Part shown: positions 56,453 through 64,000 of the stretch, piece after piece
How positions within the stretch are numbered: the first letter of the stretch is position 1
How the letters are laid out: every line of letters begins with the position of its first letter
Source: an uncultured Collinsella sp.
GTDB lineage: Bacteria; Actinomycetota; Coriobacteriia; Coriobacteriales; Coriobacteriaceae
Length of the DNA stretch: 64,000 nt
NCBI GenBank assembly: GCA_959604825.1
Contig: CAUHCN010000003.1
Span: forward strand, 1 to 64,000
Direction: 5' to 3'
Notes under the pieces: generated by a model
Database searches by the model: none
Told to the model about the DNA's origin: nothing
What the model saw: only the letters and a program-made list of their open reading frames with translations
Position numbers and translations under genes: made by a program

Positions 56453-58123
56453 CTACTCTTTATGGCTGCCACCTCCCCGCTTGACCAGGAGCGCGACCAC
56501 GATGAGCGCGGCTCCGGCGACCGCTGCGGCGGCCGCGGCGTACATTGCCATATCGCCAGTCGAGGGCATAAAGCCTCCGGTGGTAATGCTAGGGGGTGTG
56601 CCGGTGGGCGTGTTAATGAGCGACGCCTCCAGGCTACCCGTCGACCCGTCCGCGCTGTCGGCGCGCAGGGGCGACTCGGCCGTGATGGTGAGCTTGGGCT
56701 TGGCGGCGGCCACCTGGTCGACGTCCAGCCCCTCGGCCTTGACCGTCACGGAGCGCGTGCCCTCAAAGGCGGTGTAGCCCTTGGGCGCCTTGAGCTCGCG
56801 GACCTCCAGCTTGCCCGAGTCCACGCCCGAGACGGTCACGCGGCCGTCCTCGCCCGTGGTGACGGTGGCCTTGCCCTCTGCATCCCACGTGCCGTCGGCC
56901 GCTAGCGTGCGGTCGCGATCGTCAGCGATGCTCAGGACCGCCCCGGCAAGCGGCTTGTCGCCGTCACTGCCGCGCTTGGTGAGCGCGAGATCCCAGGTGT
57001 AGGCGCACGCATCGTCGCTCGGCGTGTGGGTGAAGCCGGCGTCGCCGGACTGGTCGGCAAAGGGAGAGCGCGGGTAGCGCAGGTAGACCTCGTTGGGGTT
57101 GCCCTTCGCGATGCCGTGGTTGCAGCCGGCGGCGAGCGGTGCGTCGTACACGGCAACCACGCGGGCGCCCGCAGTGAAGGCGTCGGCCCCGCCGAGCGAG
57201 GCGATCAGGTCGCCGGTGCGCACGGTGAAAGTCTTACCGTCCGCCGCTACCTTGGTGGCGCACTGGGCCGTGATATCGGTCCAGCCCTTCGCGGGCTCGG
57301 TGCCGACACGGTCGTCCTTACCGACCGAGACGGCGTCGAAGCCGCCGTCCGTGCCCGCCGCCGCGTACACGCGCATGCTCGCGGCCACCTTGGAGGGGTC
57401 GAGCCCCGCGCCCATGGTGTCGACGAACTGCACCGTGTAGGTGTCGTAGGCGGTGAGCCCCGCCGGGACCGTGGCCGAGAGGCGCCAGTACAGGTCGTCG
57501 CCGACCGTGGCGTCGGCGGCCTTGCCCCAGGCGGCGGTGCTGTCCTCCAGCACGTGCTTTTGGACCTTGGGCGTCGCCGCCTTGGGCTTGACGGTGACGG
57601 CGGCGCCGCCGACCAGGGCCATGATCGGCGCGGTGCCGGCCTCGCCCTGGGCGATGGCGTCGTCGTCGGCGACGATGAGCCAGTAGCCACAGGGCAGCTC
57701 GGCCGCCGTGCCCGCGTTAAGGGCCACGAACACGGCGCCAGAGCTCTGGAGGGAACGAGCGAGCTGTGCGCTCAGCGCGCTCGTAAGGTGGGAATCGGTG
57801 TTGAGCCACTCGGCAGCTTCCTGCGCGGTGGTCTGGGAATTGGGCATGCCGGCGCTGTGCAGCACGGGCAGCGCGGCGTCGCGCGCGGCGTCGCTTGCCC
57901 AGGTGAGGTCGGTGGCGATCTTGGCGTCGCTGTCGCCGTCGACGACGTTGGCGCTAAAGATCTGGTAGGCGCCGTAGCTGCTCGCCACGGTGCCGCTCAC
58001 CGTGATGGAACCGGTCGAGGTCGGCGCGGCCTGCGCGGAAGCGGGGAACACAACCGCGCAGGTGCCGATCAGGAGGGCAAGCAGCGCAAACAAGATCGGG
58101 AAGGAGCAAACTTTCTTATTCAC
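56453..58123 (-). CDS. Second pilin with MPSTG sorting motif
   Basis: The 556-residue protein has a signal peptide (VCSFPILFALLALLIGTCAV, cut near AQAAPTS), a pilin-like motif VTVKPKAATPKVQK, a CnaB domain with E-box-like GKLEVRELKAPKGYTAF, and a C-terminal FMPSTGDMAMY followed by a membrane helix and KRGGGSHKE. The first position of the sorting motif is Met, not Leu. GTG 58123 follows GGGAGG and overlaps the tip gene's stop by eight bases, so the two are translationally coupled. It could be a basal or shaft pilin. Confidence 0.88.
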   Translation of the reverse strand: MNKKVCSFPILFALLALLIGTCAVVFPASAQAAPTSTGSITVSGTVASSYGAYQIFSANVVDGDSDAKIATDLTWASDAARDAALPVLHSAGMPNSQTTAQEAAEWLNTDSHLTSALSAQLARSLQSSGAVFVALNAGTAAELPCGYWLIVADDDAIAQGEAGTAPIMALVGGAAVTVKPKAATPKVQKHVLEDSTAAWGKAADATVGDDLYWRLSATVPAGLTAYDTYTVQFVDTMGAGLDPSKVAASMRVYAAAGTDGGFDAVSVGKDDRVGTEPAKGWTDITAQCATKVAADGKTFTVRTGDLIASLGGADAFTAGARVVAVYDAPLAAGCNHGIAKGNPNEVYLRYPRSPFADQSGDAGFTHTPSDDACAYTWDLALTKRGSDGDKPLAGAVLSIADDRDRTLAADGTWDAEGKATVTTGEDGRVTVSGVDSGKLEVRELKAPKGYTAFEGTRSVTVKAEGLDVDQVAAAKPKLTITAESPLRADSADGSTGSLEASLINTPTGTPPSITTGGFMPSTGDMAMYAAAAAAVAGAALIVVALLVKRGGGSHKE

Positions 58124-61100
58124 GACGCTTACCTCCCTTCGCATTCGCCTTGCGACGAATGTGCATCCAGGCCGCAGCAGCGCAAAGCACCGCCGCGCCG
58201 GCAAGGTACGTCAGAGTGACGCCCGACATACCAGAAAGGGGCAGAGTGGTGGAGTAGGTGTTGGTGAAGGTGGAGGCGGGAATGGCGTTGGGCGCGGCGT
58301 CCTTGCCGATGGTGTTACTCACGGTGTTGCCCATGTCGTCCTTCACCTGCGTGACCGTGGTGGAGGTGGTGAGGCCGGAGTACTTGCCAGTGGTCTCATC
58401 CATGACGGCCTTCACCGTGACGGCCACCTGGTACTCGGCCTTGGAGTAGCGAAGCTTGTCGATGGCACCGGTGGTAGGCGCGACCTCCTTCACCGTGTAG
58501 GTGTAGGTCTTGGCGCCAGTCGGGTTCGAATCGTCGATCTTGGCGAGGTACTTTTTGGAGAACGAGATACCGCCAAAGGATGCCACGATGTCGTTGACCT
58601 TGGTGGAGCCCGCTGCGGGAGCGACGGAAATAGTCGTCGGATCAAGCTTAGGTGCGCTATCCTTATTTGCCCCCGTAGCCTCGATGCTGAACTCGAACGG
58701 CACATATTTGTCTTTATCGCCCTTCGGCCAGTCCGTATTGCGAACAGATTTGGTCACCGGGATCTTCACGGACGTAGTGGTAAGGGCGTCGGAAATGTAG
58801 ACGTTGTTCCCGTCAATCGTCGGGCTCTTTCCCTCGGTCCACGTGACGGAACCGTCCTCGTTGGACACCGTGAACTCATAAACCGTGGTGTTCAAGTTGT
58901 AGCCAAACGGAGCCTGGGTCTCAACAAGCGTGTACGTACCCGGCAGCAGACCCTCGAGCGTGAACTTGCCAGGCGCGGTGTCGGTGTCTGCCCACGTGGT
59001 ATCGCTCGAAGTCGACTGGTCGCTCTCCCGGTCGATCACGGTCCAGGACTGGTCGGCCGTACCATCGGCGTCCTTTTTCTTGGTGAGCTTCCACTCAGAA
59101 CCAGGCAAAGGAGTGTGTTTTGTGTCGTCCTCCGCCACCTTGGTCCAAGACACCGTACCGGTGATCCTGGCGTTGGGAATGGCACCCGTGGGGTTATTCT
59201 CGAACGGAACATTTTTGCCGTTCTCATCCACGTAACCCTGAACGTAGTTCGGCTTCTCGCCAGTATTGTTCATAGTGGCATAGTAGATGGTGTCTGACTT
59301 CTGGTAGCCAGCCGGCGCCGTCTCCTCTTTGATGTAATACGTGAAGTAGTTGGTATCGTTGGAATTGCCGATGTTTGCCTTCTGGTTCAGATAGTTGAAC
59401 TGAAGCTTGCCATCACCCGAAGCGTAATCATTTGCGCCACCGTCAGTCACCGTCACGATAGCGTCCTTGCCCGCGACAGCATTCTCGACAGAACCATAGA
59501 TAGCCCACGAGGAACCAGGAAGCGACGTGTTGCCGTTCGCCGCATCGACCTTGCTCCACGCAACGGCGGAGCCGTCGGGCGTATACGACCCAGACCACGG
59601 GAAGTTGTGACGCTCCTGATCCATATCGATGACGGAAGCCGAGTTACCCTCACCAAATGCTGCGGCAACCTTCGGGCTGTTCATTGAGAAATCGACGCCC
59701 ACATAAACGCGGCCGTTGGTAGTCACATGGTCGTCGAAACTTCCGTTGGGAACGAGAATCGATCCGATCATAGCCGCCGCAGGATCGTCGTCAGTCCACT
59801 TGGCACCGGTGGCTGTGCCGCCGTATCCCCAGTCCGCGCGGTTTTCTCCCGCGATGCCGCCTCGAATGGTAAGGCTTTGCGTATCGACAAAGTTCCACAT
59901 GATGGACTGGGAAGCCGTCGCGTATGCCTCGCCCAGCTCCTTGCCGGAATATTGAGTTTCGTAACCACGCGAAATCTCGGTACCGTTCCACCAAAAGCGC
60001 CAGCCATTGTGAAACTCAATATTCGAAGATCCGGTAACGTTCACAACAACCGAGGCGCCCTTGGGAATGCCCTCGAATGCGAAATCAACGCCACGATAAT
60101 ACTCGTTGTTGTATGTATTGCTCAGCTGAGAAGCATCGATGGTGAACACCTGCTGCATAGAGGTGTTGTCGCCCTTAAACGTGATAAGACGCTCGCTATT
60201 CTTGAATTTCTTACCATTGAGCGACGTATCGGCGCAGTCCGAATATATGGTCTTATACGACTCATCAAACACCAGGCCATAATTACAATCCGTCTTGTCG
60301 TACTTGTTGATTACGTAGTTGTTGTGATTGCTCGCGAAACCAACCTCGAGCGTGCCGGTATTTGCAAACGAGTTGAGCTGTTTCGATAGCTTCGAGAGGT
60401 ACCCATCTTCACCGTTGTAGCTCGAATAATCGTTATTGTTGACATTAGTCAAATCAACAGTTTGATTGAACAGGTTGCTTTCCTGAGAGTTCATGCCCTC
60501 GTACCAATTACCCTGCGTTGTCACCACGGATTGGCGTTCATTGTTATCGCGCCAGTATGTGATGGGGCCTGCGATCTGCGCAGTGTAGGCAAAGCCGGAA
60601 GGAGTCGCGCCCTCAGAAGATTTCTGCCGTCCGACCCAAGCGCCTTTCTTCCAAGCGCCAACGGTAGTCGTCTCCGGCGAGTCGCCGCTATAACCAACGC
60701 TCATCTTGGTGATCGCACTTTTAATTCCGGCCACCGCAAGCACGGTGCTGCCGGCGACAGGACGGAACTGGGAACCAAAACCAACGGTGCCAAAGCGGAA
60801 ACCAGCACCAATTGATTGATAGGGCCAGCTCTCTTTGACTGGATTCATGGCAAGCTTGCCACGGACCAAGGTAAGGCCCTCCGCCTCAGCGGCATATGAG
60901 CCGGTGGGGGCGTTCTTCGCATCAAGATTACTAGTGTCGCTCGGCTTACCACCGATGTACATGTCGCGGCCGACGTAGGTGGCCACGCCGGGATCGGGGG
61001 TGGAGACATCGATATTCGTACCGATACCGATAGACGTGGGAACATAAATTCCCTTCTCCACGGTGGCCGTCGCTCTCGCTGAAGCCGCATTCGCACTCTG

Positions 61101-61393
61101 AGCCTGCTCAGCACTATTTGAAGAGCCAGCCTCGCCGCCATTGGTCTCGTCGCTATTCTGGTTTTCGGCATCCTCGCTGGTGTTATCTACAGCAGCGGAC
61201 TCACTTGAGGAACCCCCCCCATTACAGTTTCCTCGGTAGAAACCGTCTGGGCATCGTTGGCAATGGCCTGCGAGATCGGGGGCATGACGAGCGACAGTAC
61301 CAGGCTCAACACGGAGGCTCCGCACAAAACGCCTGCCAGTACACGGCGCGTCGCTTTATTACTCTGCTTAGATTTGTCCGAATTCGCTTTCAT
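58116..61393 (-). pseudogene. Pilus tip adhesin, out of frame at a poly-G tract (probable phase-variable gene)
   Basis: The gene starts at ATG 61393 behind AGGAGA, with a signal peptide (VLAGVLCGASVLSLVLSLV, cut near QAIAND). After about 60 codons the frame meets G8 (plus-strand C8 at 61213-61220) and is then closed within nine codons. The large domain frame continues from the other side to 58116. One added G (G9) or two lost (G6) joins them into about 1092 residues. The body has a large adhesin region (about 120-560), two CnaB-type domains (KEETAPAGYQ; GTYTLVETQAPFGYN), a Spy0128-like domain and LPLSG with a membrane anchor. It may be a phase switch rather than a dead gene. Confidence 0.85.
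61213..61220 (-). repeat. Homopolymeric G8 tract, candidate phase-variation switch
   Basis: Eight consecutive Cs on the plus strand read as G8 in the tip gene, about 58 codons from its start and just after the signal peptide. The observed number puts the signal peptide and the mature protein out of frame. Confidence 0.9.
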
Positions 61394-61482
61394 CGATGTC
61401 TCCTCCCCAAGAGACCGCGATCTTGCTCTTTCACCATCAAACGTATCTGCGCAATCTGTAATTGCGCTCGTTTAGTAATGCA

Positions 61483-61512
61483 ATTATAACGATTGTTTAA
61501 ACATCTGAGCAA
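61483..61512 (-). promoter_or_regulatory. Promoter of the pilus operon
   Basis: On the minus strand TTGCTC (61512-61507) and a perfect TATAAT (61488-61483) are separated by 18 bases. Transcription would start near 61476, about 80 bases before the tip gene's ATG. Confidence 0.7.
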
Positions 61513-61897
61513 ATAAAACCGATAGTTTTGTAGTGAGTTCTCAATTCTCTTGACAATTGCTCGGATTTGCCTTCGTTTATTCGCTATCTATTTTTTGTTT
61601 CTGCTGGTAATTTAGTTGCGTATTATTTTTTAATGGCATTAGATTTATTTGCACAACATTTTGCTCAAGAGCAAACATCCTGTGAACGGTCGATAATTGA
61701 CCATGAGCGGCAGGTCATTTACCGGGAGAAACACCCTACCAAACTGATGAGAATATCTTTAACCCATCGGTGGTTAGAAGCGTAATGTTCTGACGACCAT
61801 ATTTGAATTTGCGCGCAGATTTTAGGTATCAATTCGCCCAAATCGCCTGAGGCCGGCGCAAAGGCGCCTGCCCCCTTTGTGGTAGTTCTCCCCCGCG
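61513..61897. other. AT-rich intergenic region upstream of the pilus operon
   Basis: This is the most AT-rich stretch of the window. A 72-codon rightward frame (61567-61785) has a hydrophobic start but only a TTG start and no ribosome site, so it is not called. A CAAAGGCGCCTG...CCTTTGTGG repeat (about 61857-61886) lies at the end of the HAD gene. Low GC suggests either a regulatory zone or transferred DNA. Confidence 0.5.
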
Positions 61898-62719
61898 CTA
61901 CAGCAGATGTTCCTCAATAAAGATCGCGATGCCGTCTTTGTCGTTGCTGGCGGTTACAAAATCGGCGGCGGCACGGGTGGCGTCGCTGCCGTTTGCCATG
62001 GCCACGCCCACGCCGGCGTCAGCCACCATGCAGGTGTCGTTATCGGCATCGCCAAACACGCAGATGTTCTGGAGCTCCATGCCGTTGAGCTCTGCCACGC
62101 GCACCAGGCCGCGCGTCTTGGACACGCGCGGATCCATGAACTCGTAGAGCCGCTGCGTGGTCTGCAGAGCCGCCGCCTTAACGGTGTTATCGGCAAACGT
62201 CGACGCCCGCTCAATCACCCGCGGCATTACCTCAGGCGCCATGGTAAACATCACCTTGGGCTGTGGCTCGCGCAAAAACTCGGCAAAATCGACCACCTGG
62301 TAGGGCACGCCGTCGACGCGCGACAGGTGCTCGACGCACGCGTTGCTCTCGGGCACGTAGAACACGCCGTCTCGGGGGCAGACGGGCGTTGCCGGAAGGT
62401 CCGCCATGTGCTTGCAGATGCGCGCGATGGTCTCGCCCGACAGCGGATAGCTCAGCTCGTTGATGTCGTGCGCGCGGTCGATGACCTCGGCACCACCGCA
62501 GCCCACGAGCACGTCCACCAAGCCTTCGATGCCCCAGAGCTCGTACATGGCCTCGGTCGCGTGGGCGTCGCGCCCGGTGCACAGGCCAAAGAGCACGCCG
62601 CACTCGCGCGGGGCGCGGATCGCCGCCACGGTGCGCGGGGACACCGTGTGCCGGCTCGTGAGCAGCGTACCGTCGATATCGCAGAACACGGCTTTGATGT
62701 GGCTGAAGGTGGCGTCCAT
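61898..62719 (-). CDS. HAD-superfamily (Cof-type) phosphatase
   Basis: The 273-residue protein has HAD motif I AVFCDIDGTLLTS (both Asp), motif II GLCTGRDAHA, a Lys in the KAAALQTTQRLYEF part, and motif IV ICVFGDADNDTCMVADAG followed by GVAMANGSDATRAAADFVT. It probably acts on sugar phosphates or other small phosphoesters. ATG 62719 follows AAAGG. It is a single leftward gene, upstream-flanked by dispersed palindromes. Confidence 0.93.
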   Translation of the reverse strand: MDATFSHIKAVFCDIDGTLLTSRHTVSPRTVAAIRAPRECGVLFGLCTGRDAHATEAMYELWGIEGLVDVLVGCGGAEVIDRAHDINELSYPLSGETIARICKHMADLPATPVCPRDGVFYVPESNACVEHLSRVDGVPYQVVDFAEFLREPQPKVMFTMAPEVMPRVIERASTFADNTVKAAALQTTQRLYEFMDPRVSKTRGLVRVAELNGMELQNICVFGDADNDTCMVADAGVGVAMANGSDATRAAADFVTASNDKDGIAIFIEEHLL

Positions 62720-62810
62720 GGGGGCCTTTCTGAGTTGTGCGGCGGTGTGGGGTGTATTCGCAAACGGCGTACATGGTATACCAAGGCACAGGCGCGGCCC
62801 GTCAAAGCAA

Positions 62811-62926
62811 AAACCACCACAAAGGTGCCTGGCCCCCTTTGTGGGGGAAGTGGCGTTTGTGGGCCAAACCATCACAACATTCGATGTTTTTCGGCAAAAT
62901 CGCGATTTTCATCGAATGTTGTGATG
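62811..62926. repeat. Two dispersed palindromes between the MFS and HAD genes
   Basis: ACCACCACAAAGGTGCCTGG with CCCCTTTGTGGGGG (62811-62846) is followed by CATCACAACATTCGATG (62870-62886) and its inverted partner (62910-62926), a perfect 17-bp stem. The second is nearly identical to 52507-52563, including the loop with GCAAAATCGCGATTTT. Confidence 0.85.
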
Positions 62927-62930
62927 GTCT

Positions 62931-64000
62931 TTACTGCCTTGCGGCACGATCAAAATGCCGGCGCCCAAACAGCAGCAACGCCGCGGGGACTGCCGTCACG
63001 ACCATGCCTGCTCCGATGAGCGTCTGCTGCACGCCAAACGTCGCCGCCAGCCACGGAGCAATCGCCAGCGGGGCCACGCCAGCGAACATATTGCCAAAGC
63101 CCATGACCGAATTGACGCGACCAAGCTGCTCGAGCGGCGCCGTCGTCTGCACGATGGTGTTGTGGAGCGGGTTGACGACACCCCAAGCTATGCCCAGGGC
63201 GACCTGACCGACAAGGGCCACACCCACGTACGGCGTCCCCACATAGAGCAGGCTTCCCAGGCCCACGGACATAAGTGCCACGAGCAGCGTTTTTAGGTTG
63301 ACCAAGTGCGGCGGCAAGCGGAGCGCGAGCACGGCACCCAGTACCGCGCCCACGCCCGAGGCCGACGAGAGCCAGCCCATCCACTCAACGCCGACGCGTA
63401 GGACATCGCGATAGAAAAACGACTCGAGCGGATCGAAGGCTCCGTAGCCAAAGTTCGAAAGAAAAATGATGCAGAACAGCAGGGCGAGGACACTGTTGGT
63501 GAAGACTGTCTTGATGCTGGCTGCGAAGGTGGCGCGGGTGGATGTGCTGGGGTTGGAGCTTTGTCCCGCACGCTCCCCTTCCTCCGCCGAATCGGCATCC
63601 GCATCCCCGGCGACATGGCTGGTCTGCGGCCTAAAGCCCCAACCGGCGATGAGCGCCAGCACGGTAAAGAGCATCATGAGAACAAACACCGCGCGCGACG
63701 ACGCAGCAGCCGCGACAAAGCCACCCAGCGTGGGGCCAACGATGATACTCACGTTTGAAAACATGGCGATGGCGGAGTTGATGTCTTTGAGCTCGACAGG
63801 ATCGTCGGTGAGGTAGGCCGGATAGGACGTGGCGATGGGCTGGGCGAATCCCATCACAAAGCCCAGAAACACCGCGCCGAGCAGGACGACGCCGGTCGCG
63901 CTACCAAAGGCGATGATTGCCGTGCCAGTTGCAAGAGCGCCGATGATGCTCAGCAAGAAATGGCGGCGCGGACCCCAGGCGTCGAGCGCAGCGCCACCCG
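62931..64000 (-). CDS. MFS transporter, N-terminus beyond the window
   Basis: The partial sequence (about 356 codons) covers most of a 12-helix major facilitator. It begins inside the loop 2-3 motif (GGAALDAWGPRRHFLLSIIG at the window edge), then shows helices such as TGVVLLGAVFLGFVMGFAQP and VFVLMMLFTVLALIAGW. A hydrophilic central loop of about 30 residues separates the halves. The second half has GVGAVLGAVLALRLPP and LIGAGMVVTAVPAALLLF. The substrate is unknown; the form resembles the enterobactin exporter/drug efflux class. Its stop lies four bases after a dispersed palindrome. Confidence 0.9.
   Translation of the reverse strand, partial: GGAALDAWGPRRHFLLSIIGALATGTAIIAFGSATGVVLLGAVFLGFVMGFAQPIATSYPAYLTDDPVELKDINSAIAMFSNVSIIVGPTLGGFVAAAASSRAVFVLMMLFTVLALIAGWGFRPQTSHVAGDADADSAEEGERAGQSSNPSTSTRATFAASIKTVFTNSVLALLFCIIFLSNFGYGAFDPLESFFYRDVLRVGVEWMGWLSSASGVGAVLGAVLALRLPPHLVNLKTLLVALMSVGLGSLLYVGTPYVGVALVGQVALGIAWGVVNPLHNTIVQTTAPLEQLGRVNSVMGFGNMFAGVAPLAIAPWLAATFGVQQTLIGAGMVVTAVPAALLLFGRRHFDRAARQ

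Noticed and set aside
61567..61785. A 72-codon rightward frame with a hydrophobic start in the AT-rich gap
   Set aside because: TTG start without a ribosome site and mixed composition; length is expected by chance in AT-rich DNA.

Overview
The window looks like a chromosomal segment of a Coriobacteriia gut actinobacterium, most likely Collinsella. This rests on remembered gene content, not on a search: a GC-rich coding bias, a type III glutamine synthetase, a MurT-GatD protein, a B12-dependent MetH with a separate activation protein, paired GldA-type dehydrogenases, SpaA-type pilins with a class C sortase, and many short palindromic intergenic repeats.

Layout. Positions 1-7160 are accessory DNA ending at the 3' end of guaA: a DNA methyltransferase remnant, an McrBC restriction pair, a small gene broken by an in-frame TGA, a divergent pair (tail-anchored membrane protein and HTH protein), holin-like prophage remnants, and a field of repeated TTATTCCCG motifs. 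Positions 7159-17335 hold housekeeping and metabolic genes (guaA, asparaginase, ychF, a polyferredoxin, two glycerol-dehydrogenase paralogues, an iron alcohol dehydrogenase) plus a divergent XRE/unknown pair around a perfect 22-bp palindrome. Positions 17836-22546 hold two co-transcribed proteins of unknown function, the MurT-GatD fusion and tRNA-Glu. Positions 22777-32651 hold glnN, then metF, the MetH-activation protein and metH (methyl-THF production, methionine synthesis and cofactor repair in one operon), a UPF0210 protein, a methyltransferase and a YhbY protein. Positions 32721-42024 hold a STAND-SARP regulator, nagB, crr and glmM (amino-sugar and PTS functions), rplM-rpsI, a patatin and tmRNA. 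Positions 42264-52308 hold a PIN/RelB-type toxin-antitoxin pair, a heterodimeric ABC exporter with a divergent AraC regulator, and gatCAB. Positions 52627-61393 form a sortase-assembled pilus locus, and 61898-64000 carry a HAD phosphatase and a truncated MFS gene.

The most striking signals are in the pilus locus. The putative tip adhesin is split by a run of eight Gs just after its signal peptide. One extra G would restore a reading frame of about 1092 residues, which is what a slipped-strand ON/OFF phase switch would look like. Between the sortase and the pilins lies a duplicated unit that resembles a Fst/par-type type I toxin-antitoxin: a 49-residue hydrophobic peptide facing a convergent small RNA, sharing a terminator hairpin. 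The second copy has lost the toxin's N-terminus.

All start sites, families and domain limits are read by eye; no alignment or database search was run.
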